DNA of 64,000 nt, from contig JAJRZQ010000002.1 in the NCBI GenBank assembly GCA_024275165.1, forward strand, positions 124,001 through 188,000, given 5' to 3'. The translations under genes were made by a program, and so were the position numbers. Below the pieces are notes generated by a model, which saw only the letters and a program-made list of their open reading frames with translations, did no database searches and was not told where the DNA came from. This stretch comes from a bacterium (GTDB lineage Bacteria; SAR324; XYD2-FULL-50-16). Positions 8,467 to 17,155 of this stretch are shown here, piece after piece. Position 1 is the stretch's first letter. Every line of letters begins with the position of its first letter.

Positions 8467-10182
8467 ATGAGCGACTTGAGCGGTAAGCTGATTCAGCGCT
8501 TGAGCAAGGAAACGGAAAAAAATGAAGGGGAATTGGCAGAGCTCTATGCCCAGGCGAGAGAGAAAAACCGCCCCTTTTCAGAATGGGGGGAAAAAGCCAA
8601 GGCCTTTACCCCTACCCAGTACCAAAAGGCCTTGAGTCAAACCTTGGGCCTCGATTTTTTAGAAGACCTACCCGAACTTTCAGAAGCGCAACGGGAAAAA
8701 TTTACCGAGGCGATTCCCATTCGTTTTGCGAAAAAATTCTTATTTTATCCCATTTTCGCGGGGGAGGAACTCTGGTTTGTCACCGCCAAGTCCTGGCCGA
8801 TCGGGCATTTGGAAGAGGCGGCTCAGGCCTTGGGGTTTTCTCGTTTTCACCTGCGTTTGGCTACGGAGGGGGCCATTATCGAAGCGATCAACAAAAGCTT
8901 TGACCGCACGGGAGGGAGTGCCGAGGAAGCGGCAGAGGTGTTGGAAGAAGACGAGGAATTTGCCCATTTGGGCCAGTTGGAAGAAGTGGAAGACCTACTG
9001 GACGCGCAAGATGAAGAACCCATTAAAAAATTAATGAATTCTATTTTGTTTCAATCGGTTAAAGAAGGCAGTTCTGATGTGCATATTGACCCGACAGCAA
9101 AAAACACCCTGGTGCGCAATCGGGTGGATGGGATTTTGCGCCAGGTCGCCTCGGTGCCTAAAGCGGGCCATATCCCCTTGGTGAACCGGATTAAGGTCAT
9201 GGCGGGGTTGGACATTTCCACCAAGAATCAACCCCAAGACGGGCGCAGCATGGTTTTATTGGGGGGGAAAAAGGTCGATATTCGCGTTTCCGTCATCCCC
9301 ACAGTACATGGCGAGCGGGCCGTGTTGCGCTTGCTGAATCAAAGCCAGGGAATTAAAAGCCTAGAGCGGATCGGTTTTTTGCCTGAAATGGCGCGGCAGA
9401 TTCAAAAAGAATTGTCGCGCCCCCATGGGATTTTGCTGGTCACCGGCCCAACGGGCTCGGGTAAAACCACCACCCTCTATTCCGCCTTGAACTTGATTGA
9501 CGCGGAAGAAAAGAATGTGGTCACGATTGAAGACCCGGTGGAATACCGCATCTCGCAATATGGGCAGATGCAGGTGAACGAAAAGATCGGGGTTACCTTT
9601 GCCAAGGGGTTGCGCTCCATGTTGCGCCAAGACCCCGATGTCATCATGGTGGGGGAGATGCGTGATTCGGAAACAGCTCAAATCGCCATTCAGGCCGCCT
9701 TGACCGGGCATTTGGTTTTAAGCACCCTGCACACCAACGATGCGCCCTCTTCCATTGTGCGCTTGATTGATATGGGGATCGAGCCTTTTTTGGTCTCTTC
9801 GACCCTCTCTGCTATTTTAGCCCAGCGCTTGGTGCGCAAAATTTGCCAAAAATGCAAAAAAGAATACAAGCTCTCAGATGAAGAGTTGGAGCAGCTCAAC
9901 CTGCCTCAAGAGGCAAAAAAAATCCTGCGAGGTACTATTTATAAAGGAGTTGGGTGCAAAAACTGCATAGGTACGGGCTACCAGGGAAGAGTCGGGGTAT
10001 TTGAGCTGTTGCTCATGAATGACGAGGTTCGCGCCGCCGTGGCATCTTCAGCCGATTCCAATCAAATCAGAGAGCTTGCCTTAAAAAGCGGGATGACCCC
10101 TTTGGTGGTGGATGTAGCCTACAAGGTGGCCGCGGGGGAAACAAGTCTGGAAGAGATGTTGCGCGTCTTTTATGTGGTTTAG
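8467..10182 (+). CDS. gspE: GspE/PilB-type secretion or pilus assembly ATPase
   Basis: A 571-residue AAA+ ATPase. The N-terminal 150 residues resemble the MshEN-type domain (binds c-di-GMP in some homologues). The core carries Walker A GPTGSGKTTTLYSALN, the Asp box, Walker B with GEMRDSETAQIAIQAALTGH, and the His box STLHTND. Two CxxC pairs (CQKCKKEY and CKNCIGTGYQGRVG) form the C-terminal zinc site of GspE and PilB. It powers assembly of a type II secretion pseudopilus or type IV pilus at the inner membrane; no partner genes are in the window, so the choice is open. The ATG at 8467 is preferred, with AAGGTGG seven bases upstream; GTG at 8458 is possible. Confidence 0.92.
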   Translation: MSDLSGKLIQRLSKETEKNEGELAELYAQAREKNRPFSEWGEKAKAFTPTQYQKALSQTLGLDFLEDLPELSEAQREKFTEAIPIRFAKKFLFYPIFAGEELWFVTAKSWPIGHLEEAAQALGFSRFHLRLATEGAIIEAINKSFDRTGGSAEEAAEVLEEDEEFAHLGQLEEVEDLLDAQDEEPIKKLMNSILFQSVKEGSSDVHIDPTAKNTLVRNRVDGILRQVASVPKAGHIPLVNRIKVMAGLDISTKNQPQDGRSMVLLGGKKVDIRVSVIPTVHGERAVLRLLNQSQGIKSLERIGFLPEMARQIQKELSRPHGILLVTGPTGSGKTTTLYSALNLIDAEEKNVVTIEDPVEYRISQYGQMQVNEKIGVTFAKGLRSMLRQDPDVIMVGEMRDSETAQIAIQAALTGHLVLSTLHTNDAPSSIVRLIDMGIEPFLVSSTLSAILAQRLVRKICQKCKKEYKLSDEELEQLNLPQEAKKILRGTIYKGVGCKNCIGTGYQGRVGVFELLLMNDEVRAAVASSADSNQIRELALKSGMTPLVVDVAYKVAAGETSLEEMLRVFYVV

Positions 10183-10292
10183 TTCCCTCTGGATTTCTTG
10201 ATTTTAGAAGTACTGAAAAATTCATTTCTCGACCCTGAAAAATTGAATAAGTCTAAGTATGGACTGGTGTAGAGGTTTTTTCCTTTCAAACG

Positions 10293-10322
10293 AAAGGGCC
10301 TAGTGTGGCCCCTTTTCTATTT
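10293..10322 (+). terminator. likely terminator after gspE
   Basis: AAAGGGCC and GGCCCCTTT pair around a TAGTGT loop with one bulged base, followed by TTCTATTT. It lies between the gspE-like gene and the next gene on the same strand, so the two are probably separate units. Confidence 0.5.
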
Positions 10323-10334
10323 CGCGGTTAAGTC

Positions 10335-11990
10335 ATGAAAGATAGCAAACCCAAGGGGTTGAGTTTACTTTACGACCTCCCCCTACTCTATAAATGGATG
10401 CTGTTCGCAGTTTTGACTCTCAGCGGCATTACCTTGCTTTTAGGGCTCGGCTTCCCCGAGCGTATCGCTCAAGACCAACTCGAACAGCTCAAGGTTTTTG
10501 GCAAAAGCCAGACCTTAATGGTCGCTAAGATGACCGAAGAAAGCCTACGCAGCCGCAATGTAGCTTTATTGGAGCAAAGCTTGACCCTTTTGGAAGAAGA
10601 GGTGATCTCGCAAGAGCTTGGGCTTTTTGAGGTTTCCGTGATCCTGTTTCCCTCCGGTTACTTCTATGCCTCGACCAATTCCGCCTTTGTGGGGAAAACA
10701 GCCCATCAAAGCTTACTCAAACGCTTGGCGGGGAGCATGGATAAGCGGGTCCAGGTAAGTTTGGTCAGCTATCATTCCTTAGGGAAAACCATTCGGGCCT
10801 TTCAGTTTACCAAAGATATCCTGATGGATTCAGCGGGCTCTAAAGTGAAGGTCGCCAGTGCGCAAACCCTGCTGGGCTATGATCATATCGTCTTTCAAGT
10901 ACAAAAGAAAATTTTTATTATCGGGGTCTGGGCGATTTTATTTGCCTTGGCTCTGATCTGGGTTGTCGCGGTTCCGGTTATTCATGCCTTAAATCGCGCT
11001 ACGGAGGGGATGAGCGCGGTGATGCAGAAGAATTTTCAACTTCGCTACCACCCCGAAACAAAAGATGAGGTGGGGCTTTTGCTGCTTCGTTTCAACCAGA
11101 TGAGTCAGTTTTTGCTGGGCTTTTATCAAGAATACCAAAGGCTGAATGAAAAGCTTTTAGAGCAGGTGCCGGGCAAGCCCGATACCGCCTTGGACATCGC
11201 CACGGTGCGCAAGGCGGAGCTGACCTGTTTAGCCGCCAGGTTGCCCGGGTTGCAAGAGGTGATACATCGGGAGACGCCAGAACATATTGTGGGCTTTGTA
11301 GAGCAGTTTTTGACCAATTTCAACAACCGGATTACCGAGAGCGGCGGGCAGGTGGTGAAGGTTTTGGGAGATAAGGTCTACTGCCTTTTTGAGGGGATCA
11401 ATGGGGTCAACAACGCCTTGCGTGCCGCGGCGCTCATCAGCCAAACCTGGAAGGGGATCAACCACGAAAAAAAGGTTTTTGGCAAGGATGCCTTTCACTA
11501 CGGGATCGGGCTGCATTCTGCCGAGGGGATCTCTGGGAATATCGGCCACGGGGCCGATAGTTATAGTTTTATCGGGGATGGGGCAAAGGTCGCCGCCTTT
11601 TTGTGTTCCGCGGCCAAATCGGGGGAGATTCTCATCACGGGGAGCATGCTGGAAAAGGCGCAACATACCTATCAAACCAGAGAGGTTAAAGATTTACCCA
11701 GCCGATTTTTAGGGATTGACGAAGCGATTATTTCTTTGCAAGAGGCGGGTTTGCCCCCTAAGGAGGCCCCCAACTCGATCCCGCGGCAGGAAAAAAAGTC
11801 CGCGCCGAGCTTTAAGGTCCAGAACGCGGAGGGCGGGATTCCCGATATGATGGAAGAGACCTACGAGGCGGCGCCCCTCTCCTTGGAAATAAAAAATCGG
11901 ATGGACGAACCCCTAGAAGAGGTCAATTGGGATCAGGAAGATTTTTTCTTAGATCACCCCTTAGATGATTCCGAAGAGGAAAAAAAATAA
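10335..11990 (+). CDS. membrane sensor with degenerate class III nucleotide cyclase domain
   Basis: Two hydrophobic segments (about residues 18-38 and 193-220) flank a periplasmic sensor region. A HAMP-like linker (about 215-270) follows, then a class III adenylate/guanylate cyclase homology domain (about 295-460). The second metal-site block is present (GGQVVKVLGDKVYCLFE, with Asp), and GIGLHSAEGISGNIG and SYSFIGDG match the family. The first metal Asp is missing (LTCLAARLPG where the family has an FxD-type block). The Asn and Arg of the transition-state helix are Lys and Phe (IGDGAKVAAFLC). By established cyclase chemistry this domain should be inactive, so it may be a regulatory pseudo-cyclase. 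The C-terminal 90 residues are acidic and low in complexity. Confidence 0.8.
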   Translation: MKDSKPKGLSLLYDLPLLYKWMLFAVLTLSGITLLLGLGFPERIAQDQLEQLKVFGKSQTLMVAKMTEESLRSRNVALLEQSLTLLEEEVISQELGLFEVSVILFPSGYFYASTNSAFVGKTAHQSLLKRLAGSMDKRVQVSLVSYHSLGKTIRAFQFTKDILMDSAGSKVKVASAQTLLGYDHIVFQVQKKIFIIGVWAILFALALIWVVAVPVIHALNRATEGMSAVMQKNFQLRYHPETKDEVGLLLLRFNQMSQFLLGFYQEYQRLNEKLLEQVPGKPDTALDIATVRKAELTCLAARLPGLQEVIHRETPEHIVGFVEQFLTNFNNRITESGGQVVKVLGDKVYCLFEGINGVNNALRAAALISQTWKGINHEKKVFGKDAFHYGIGLHSAEGISGNIGHGADSYSFIGDGAKVAAFLCSAAKSGEILITGSMLEKAQHTYQTREVKDLPSRFLGIDEAIISLQEAGLPPKEAPNSIPRQEKKSAPSFKVQNAEGGIPDMMEETYEAAPLSLEIKNRMDEPLEEVNWDQEDFFLDHPLDDSEEEKK

Positions 11991-12019
11991 AGGGCCTCGG
12001 GGCTCGCGGAATCAAATTC

Positions 12020-12418
12020 TCAGTTCTCCTTGACCTCATTGGTATTCCAGGGGGGGACTTGAATCACCACATCTACAGTCCCGTCTGGGACGCAGCAGCA
12101 GGCTAGGCGGGAGTTGAGTTTCACGCCTCGCGCCTTGTCGAGGTAGTCTTCTTCTCTTTCACTGGTCTCATTGGTGCTGTCTAACCCGGCTTCGACATAG
12201 ATATGGCAGGTACTGCAAGCCTGCACCCCGCCGCAGCTATGCTCAATGAGGTGTTCGTCCTTCGCGCTGACGATATCTAAAATACTGCCCGGCAGCCCGT
12301 GCCGACTATAGGGAATCTGTTCAGGCCGAACCTCCAACTCCACCCCCTTGGGCAGAAGGGTAATGCGATAGCCTTTTTTAGGTGGTGGAGGGCAGGGAAC
12401 CCGATATTTTCGAGTCAT
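12020..12418 (-). CDS. fdx: 2Fe-2S ferredoxin
   Basis: A 132-residue plant/adrenodoxin-fold ferredoxin. Three cluster Cys are in HSCGGVQACSTCHIYVE (C-x5-C-x2-C) and the fourth is in NSRLACCC. The CSTC spacing is that of the ISC-type ferredoxins, which donate electrons to iron-sulfur assembly and other redox enzymes in the cytoplasm. About 40 residues precede the usual fold start. The ATG overlaps the stop of the DUF218 gene by three bases (ATGA), indicating coupling. Confidence 0.9.
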   Translation of the reverse strand: MTRKYRVPCPPPPKKGYRITLLPKGVELEVRPEQIPYSRHGLPGSILDIVSAKDEHLIEHSCGGVQACSTCHIYVEAGLDSTNETSEREEDYLDKARGVKLNSRLACCCVPDGTVDVVIQVPPWNTNEVKEN

Positions 12419-13191
12419 AATCTTTTATAGTTGGCTTTATTTGTCAGCCCATAGACCACAATGCCAATCGCTTCATGCAGGGCCAGCGCGCTTTGACCCA
12501 AGCCTGGGTAAGAAGGAATGAAGTGGTTGAGCCTTAAGGTTTTAGGGGTTCTGATATCCGTACTCATATAGTCTAGCTCAAGCCCGAGCTTTTGAAAACA
12601 GCCTTGGACGCGAAAAGCGTGAAAGGCGCTGGTGACCACCAGGCCCCGGCTCCATCCCCTTTGGTGAAGAATTTCCGCGCTCTTTTCGGCGTTTTCCGCC
12701 GTATTGCGCGATTGAGTTTCTACTAAGATACGAGCGGGATCAACCCCTAATGTTTGCTTTGCGAAACGAGCCAGTTGCTCTGCCTCGCTGCGTTGAACCG
12801 CGCGCAGGCTGCCGCTGCGCCCCGTAATCAAGAGATAATCCGCTCTGCCCGATTTCACCAGTTTGCTGCCGAGTAAGATGCGCTCTACGGCGTCGCCAAA
12901 GGGGAGGAGGCCCTTGCCCCCCTGGTTGGTTTCGGGTTTCAGCATCCCGCTGAAGACGATGACCACCGGATAATGCTTTTGCAAGGGGGTTGGTGGGACT
13001 AGGGTTTCTAAGCTGGAAAGTAAAGCATTCCCCATGGCGGGGCAACTGAGGAGGGTGATGAAGGCCCAGATCCCCCACCAGAGCTTTTTCAAAGGCCCCC
13101 TGAGCCGGTAAATCGCGCAGGCGCTCAAGGCCAAGAGCCAGACCAAGGGGTCGAGTAGGAATAAGAGCAGTTTAGAAAGAATAAAGAACAT
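12415..13191 (-). CDS. DUF218/YdcF-ElyC family membrane protein
   Basis: Two N-terminal hydrophobic segments precede a DUF218 domain: VVIVFSGMLKPETN, DYLLITGRSG, ESQ-type RNTAENA and LVVTSAFHAFRV are the characteristic blocks. Homologues SanA and ElyC act in envelope biogenesis (peptidoglycan and common-antigen lipid carrier metabolism). I use the ATG at 13191 (MFFILSKLLLFLLDPLVWLL), which opens directly with the first membrane segment; the open frame extends to 13257 without good support. It is translationally coupled to the ferredoxin gene and divergent from thiD. Confidence 0.85.
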   Translation of the reverse strand: MFFILSKLLLFLLDPLVWLLALSACAIYRLRGPLKKLWWGIWAFITLLSCPAMGNALLSSLETLVPPTPLQKHYPVVIVFSGMLKPETNQGGKGLLPFGDAVERILLGSKLVKSGRADYLLITGRSGSLRAVQRSEAEQLARFAKQTLGVDPARILVETQSRNTAENAEKSAEILHQRGWSRGLVVTSAFHAFRVQGCFQKLGLELDYMSTDIRTPKTLRLNHFIPSYPGLGQSALALHEAIGIVVYGLTNKANYKRL

Positions 13192-13273
13192 TGACAGTCT
13201 AGAAGAAAGCCTTGAAACATAAAGGAAACACCAATAAACAGGCCTAGTATGGGCCACGCCTTAGGTCTCGTCA

Positions 13274-14080
13274 ATGTCGCGAAAACCCTGCCTTTTAAGT
13301 TTTGCCGGATTCGACCCCTCTGGAGGGGCCGGTATTTTGGCGGACCTTGCTGTTTTTAATGCCTTGGGTTGCCGGGGGATGGCGGTCGCCACCGCCTTGA
13401 CCGCGCAAAACAGCCAAGGGGTGAGTTCTTGGGAGCCCGTTGCCCCAGAGTTGTTGCAACATCAATTGCGGGCCTTGGTTGCTGACTTTTCTTTTGCGGG
13501 GGTGAAACTGGGGATGCTGGGGCGGGCCTCTGCGATTGCGGCTTGGTTAGAGGTCTGGGAGCCCGCGAAATTTGGGTTTTTGTTGCTGGATCCGTTGATT
13601 TTTTCCTCTTCCGGGTTGGCCTTGCTCGACCCGGCCGCCCAGGCCCTTTTGGTGCAAAAAATATTTCCCTTCGTGGATTTGCTGACGCCGAACCTACCGG
13701 AAGGGGAAGCCTTGACCAAGATAAAGCTTCCCTCTCCAGGGGGGGCAAACTCTCCAGAGTTTTCAGAAGCTTTGCTGCAAATGGGGGAGGCCCTACTGGC
13801 CCTGGGGCCAAAAGCGGTTTTGTTGAAGGGGGGGCATGGGCAAGGCCCCGCGGTGGATTATCTGTTTAGGCCGGGGCAGCGCCAGGCTTTTTCTCTTCCT
13901 CGTCTTTCTGGCCCAAGCCCTCATGGCACGGGCTGTCATTTGAGCAGCGCTATCTTAGCTCGCTTGAGCTTAGGGGATAGCTTGCCCGAAGCGGTGTCTC
14001 GGGCAAAGGGGCTGTTGAGCGCTTGGATGCAAAATGCCCAATCCCTAGGCCAAGGCAATCCTTATTTATTTCCTTTTTGA
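13274..14080 (+). CDS. thiD: hydroxymethylpyrimidine (phosphate) kinase ThiD
   Basis: The 268-residue protein starts with SFAGFDPSGGAGILADL, the substrate-binding block of HMP-P kinases. It continues with TALTAQNSQGV, DPLIFSSSG and the ATP/anion-hole block PHGTGCHLSSAI. ThiD phosphorylates HMP and HMP-P for thiamin synthesis. No other thi gene lies next to it. The frame is intact and of normal length. A MITE-like repeat starts 37 bases after the stop. Confidence 0.92.
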   Translation: MSRKPCLLSFAGFDPSGGAGILADLAVFNALGCRGMAVATALTAQNSQGVSSWEPVAPELLQHQLRALVADFSFAGVKLGMLGRASAIAAWLEVWEPAKFGFLLLDPLIFSSSGLALLDPAAQALLVQKIFPFVDLLTPNLPEGEALTKIKLPSPGGANSPEFSEALLQMGEALLALGPKAVLLKGGHGQGPAVDYLFRPGQRQAFSLPRLSGPSPHGTGCHLSSAILARLSLGDSLPEAVSRAKGLLSAWMQNAQSLGQGNPYLFPF

Positions 14081-14117
14081 GGCCTTTGTTTTTGGTGTCA
14101 TCCTTACCTTATATATA

Positions 14118-14329
14118 GGAACCTCTGAAAAACTCCCTGCCTACCGCTTGTTCAAGCGGTAGGTTCGTGCCCTGCGGGCTGATGATAGCCCTTGGGGCGC
14201 GTCAAATTTTTCCGTCTTTTTGGTGGGGAATGAAATCCACAATCCCAACGCGAATCCATAAGTCGCGCTTTTTGCTTTGGCAAGGCATCCCTGCCTTGCG
14301 GGGAAACTCCGCGTTTTTCAGAGTTTCCT
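14118..14329 (+). repeat. MITE-like repeat, copy 1
   Basis: A 212-base non-coding element whose ends are inverted repeats (left AGGAACCTCTGAAAAACTCC; right end reads, in reverse, AGGAAACTCTGAAAAACG). Internally it has the perfect palindrome CCTACCGCTTGTTCAAGCGG plus TAGG. Full copies recur at 35484-35693 (inverted) and 49357-49567, and one starts at 63974 at the window edge. TATA flanks both ends here, compatible with a TA target duplication. It encodes no protein that is likely to be real. Confidence 0.85.
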
Positions 14330-14425
14330 ATAATTATAGGGTTGGGAATCCCGCACAAAGCGAAGTATCTTTGAAATATAATTTATTGTTATCATTATAT
14401 TATTCAAAAAAATTGGAGAAAGGGC

Positions 14426-14452
14426 TCAAGTTTCTCTCCCCCATGCCGAAAG
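14426..14452 (+). promoter_or_regulatory. sigma-28 (FliA) type promoter, distal
   Basis: TCAAGTTT, an 11-base spacer, then GCCGAAAG. The enterobacterial FliA consensus is TAAAGTTT-N11-GCCGATAA; the -35 matches 7 of 8 and the -10 matches 6 of 8, with exact spacing. It would start transcription near 14460, upstream of the flagellin array. Confidence 0.75.
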
Positions 14453-14489
14453 AGAGTCAAGCCTTCGTAAGGAGGTGAAAAAAAGTTAC

Positions 14490-14516
14490 TCAAGTTTCGG
14501 CGGTTCATGCCGATAA
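14490..14516 (+). promoter_or_regulatory. sigma-28 (FliA) type promoter, proximal
   Basis: TCAAGTTT, an 11-base spacer, then GCCGATAA: the -10 element is a perfect FliA match and the -35 differs at one base. It lies 64 bases downstream of a similar promoter. The predicted leader to the flagellin ATG at 14572 is about 50 bases and contains ATGGAGCAAAACA as ribosome binding region. Confidence 0.88.
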
Positions 14517-14571
14517 GGAAATAAAAGCGGTCGGGATCGGCAAAGTCCCGGCGCAAAAATGGAGCAAAACA

Positions 14572-16080
14572 ATGAGCTTAAAAATCAATCACAATACGGC
14601 GGCAATTAATTCCTGGAGGAATTTAAAGGCCACCGATGACGCAATGAATAAGACCTTAGAGCACTTAAGCAGTGGCAAAAAATTAAACCGCGCTTCAGAC
14701 GGCCCCGCCAACATGGTCATCGCCGAGCAAATGCGCGGCCAAGTGGCCAGTTTGGAACAGGCGACCAGCAATAGCGAAATCGCCATTTCCATGGTGCAAA
14801 CCGCAGAAGGCAGCTTAAACGAAGTGAGCAATATCTTGATCCGCTTGCGCCAACTGTCGCTACACGCGGCCAACGAAGGGGCCAACGACGACAAGATGCT
14901 GGCCGCGGATCAAGCAGAGATCGACAACTTGATCAGCACTTTAGATGGAATCAGTCACCAGGCGCAGTTCGGTACCCGGATGCTCTTAGATGGTTCCAAC
15001 GGAATCAGCGGGGTCGGTGTGGGCGATGGGATTCGCTTTGTCTCGGCGATTACCGAGACCGAATCGAGCCCGGCAGACGGCTACGAGGTGGATATCACCC
15101 AAGCGGCGACCAAAGCGAGACTGGAGGGCTCCAGGCCCTTGTCAGATGAGGAGGTCAATGGGGGCAATATCCAAATCACCCTGCACGAAGGGGGAAAAAG
15201 CCTCACCTACTATACCAAGGTAGGCGAAACCATGGAAGCGATTGTAAAAAATCTAAGCCAGCAGGCAAAGCAGAATAATCTTAAACTGGAGTTTGGGATT
15301 ACCGAAGACAAACGCATGTGGGTCGAACATTTGGAATATGGCTCGGAGCCGAGTTTCGGCGCCGTGGTCGGAGTCGCGGGCATTTTAACCGAGGAGGCGA
15401 ACAACTTGGGCGAAGCCGTTCAAGGGACGGATGTCCAGGGCACCATTGGGGGCGAACTGGCCTACGGGGACGGGCAATATCTCACGGGGGCGAAGGGCAC
15501 CAAGGCCGAGGGTCTGGTGTTGCAATATACCGGTTGGGTAAAAACCCAAATCCAATTGGATTAACAGGGCAACCCCATCCCGGGGGAAGACGGCAAACCC
15601 TTGCCCCCGAAGGATAAAGCGGAAGGCGCGGTTTATGTGACCAATAACGCCCTCAATTTTCAGATCGGCCCGGCGCAGGAGCAAACCGCGCGCATCGCTT
15701 TACCCAATATCAACGCGCATTCTTTAGGGCGCGGGGTGAAGAACGATTCGGGTTATGCCAGCTTGGGCGAGATTGATGTGACCACTTTTCAAGGGGCGCA
15801 AGACGCTCTCTTGATGATTGATCAGGCGGTCCATGAAGTGACCAATGTGCGGGGCAAGTTGGGTGCTTTCCAAAAGAATACCTTGGAGATCAACCTGAAC
15901 AATCTGCGCTACTCCACAGAAAACCTCATGTCGGCAGAGAGCGAGTTGCGAGATACCGATATGGCCGCGGAGATGAGCGAGTTTACGAAACAGCAGATTC
16001 TCTTAGCAAGCGGCACCGCCATGTTGGGGCAGGCGAACCAAACGCCCAAGGCGGTATTGAATCTCTTAAACGCCCAGTAA
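14572..16080 (+). pseudogene. fliC: flagellin 1, interrupted by in-frame TAA
   Basis: The first gene behind the sigma-28 promoters. It has a canonical flagellin N-terminus (MSLKINHNTAAINSWRNL) and C-terminus (MLGQANQTPKAVLNLL), with 502 codons plus stop in one frame. Codon 331 is TAA (15562-15564), in the loop between the central QYTG block and VYVTNNALNFQIG. The flanking frame is fully conserved with the sister flagellins. The loop is about 18 residues longer than in the sisters and lacks their sequence. A protein stopping there would have D0/D1 helices only at its N-terminal side and could not polymerise. Options are a recent pseudogene, stop readthrough, or a sequence error. GGAG lies seven bases before the ATG. 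Confidence 0.9.
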
Positions 16081-16250
16081 GGGCGTGAAGGCGAGTGAAT
16101 GGCAGGGGGCTTATCGCCCTTAGAATAGGCCTGGGGTGGATTGAACCCCGCCCCTCGCCTTGAGCGAGTAAAAAGCAATAATAAAATCAACCCTGAGAAG
16201 GGTTAAACAGAACGCACCCGGTGGCAAGCCGGGTCTAATGGAGCAAGGCA

Positions 16251-16667
16251 ATGGCACAAGGAAGGCCTTATCAGGCATATCAATCCAACGGGGTAAGTAC
16301 CTCCAACCAAAAGCAGTTGGTGGTCATGCTCTTTGACGGGATGCACCGCTTCTTGAGCCAATCGATCAAGGCTTTAGCGGAAGACGACTTTGAGGGAACC
16401 CACCTCTTTTTACACAAGACAGGAAAGATTCTCTTAGAGTTGATTTCTACCTTGAGTGAGGAAAAGGGTGGGGAAATTGCCCGGAATTTAAAGAACATCT
16501 ACCTTTTTTGTTACGAACAGGTGGTGATTGCGAACCTGAAAAAAGAGGAGCAACTCATCTTAGATGTGCAGGATATTTTAAACAATATCAGGATGGGCTT
16601 TAAAGCGGCGACCCAAAAACAACAGGTTACGGGTACGGCGCCCCAAGCACTCAGGGTAACGGGATAA
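16251..16667 (+). CDS. fliS: flagellin export chaperone FliS
   Basis: The 138-residue protein has the FliS pattern: N-terminal YQAYQSNGVSTSNQKQLVVMLFDG, a helical bundle, and a C-terminal helix with FKAATQ. FliS binds the C-terminal D0 helix of flagellin in the cytoplasm and delivers it to the export gate. It sits inside the flagellin array between flagellins 1 and 2, on the same strand, with ribosome binding region ATGGAGCAAGGCA like that of flagellin 1. The 3' end of the gene (from 16572) is the start of a 246-base tandem duplication, so a diverged copy of its last helix (DSLNKVQRGLKAATHK) occurs at 16818 without a start codon. FliD, which often neighbours FliS, is absent here. Confidence 0.93.
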   Translation: MAQGRPYQAYQSNGVSTSNQKQLVVMLFDGMHRFLSQSIKALAEDDFEGTHLFLHKTGKILLELISTLSEEKGGEIARNLKNIYLFCYEQVVIANLKKEEQLILDVQDILNNIRMGFKAATQKQQVTGTAPQALRVTG

Positions 16668-17051
16668 GCGGCATGATCTTAGTGCGGCTTACATCAGGGA
16701 TGAGGTGGATTCCTCAACGGAACCATATTGGGCAGGATGCCCATGAACCGCCTCCAAGCGGGACAGGATGTCAAAAAAATCATTGAACCCCGGGCAGGAG
16801 CCCGGTTAGGGGCGCAAGATAGTTTAAATAAGGTCCAGAGAGGCTTGAAAGCGGCGACCCACAAAAACAGCTTACGGGTCGGTGCCTCAAGCACTCAGGG
16901 TAACGGGATAAGCGGCATGATCTTAGTGCGGCTTACATTAGGGATGAGGTGGATTCCTCAACGGAACCATATTGGGCAGGATGCCCATGAACCGCCTCCA
17001 AGCGGGACAGGATGTCAAGAAATTCATTTATACCCCGGGCTGGAGCCCGGT
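16572..17051 (+). repeat. 246-bp tandem duplication carrying the fliS 3' end
   Basis: Unit 1 (16572-16806) begins inside fliS and unit 2 (16818-17051) follows with period 246. Both hold the fliS tail, then a common stretch (GGGATAAGCGGCATGATCTT, GATGAGGTGGATTCCTCAAC) and the same three hairpins. The non-coding halves are more alike than the fliS-derived parts, where unit 2 has drifted. The duplication doubles the number of GGA-loop hairpins in the flagellin 2 leader. Confidence 0.9.
16729..16805 (+). promoter_or_regulatory. three GGA-loop hairpins, candidate CsrA sites
   Basis: Three adjacent perfect hairpins present GGA at the tip: TGGGCA-GGA-TGCCCA (16729-16743), GACA-GGA-TGTC (16762-16772) and CCGGGC-AGGA-GCCCGG (16790-16805). 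CAGGATG is the repeat motif of CsrB-type RNAs, and GGA in an apical loop is the established CsrA/RsmA recognition element. They lie in the spacer between fliS and flagellin 2. Confidence 0.65.
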
Positions 17052-17068
17052 AATTCAGACAGGATGTC
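16973..17068 (+). promoter_or_regulatory. four GGA-loop hairpins, candidate CsrA sites
   Basis: The second duplication unit repeats the three hairpins (16973-16987, 17006-17016, and 17035-17050 with loop TGGA), and one more GACAGGATGTC follows at 17058-17068. In the third hairpin the loop changed from AGGA to TGGA while both arms and the GGA stayed intact. The flagellin 2 ribosome binding site (AAGGAGGAG) lies about 75 bases further on. Confidence 0.65.
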
Positions 17069-17155
17069 GAGCATAAAGCCGTGCCCGCAAAACCCAAGGA
17101 AGCGCAAATATTAAACCGGCGCGTTGGGCAAGGGTAGCGGATTCAAGGAGGAGTT

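Noticed and set aside
16728-17114. A 128-residue frame after fliS
   Set aside because: It lies across the tandem duplication and hairpins; its protein likeness comes from the duplicated DNA.
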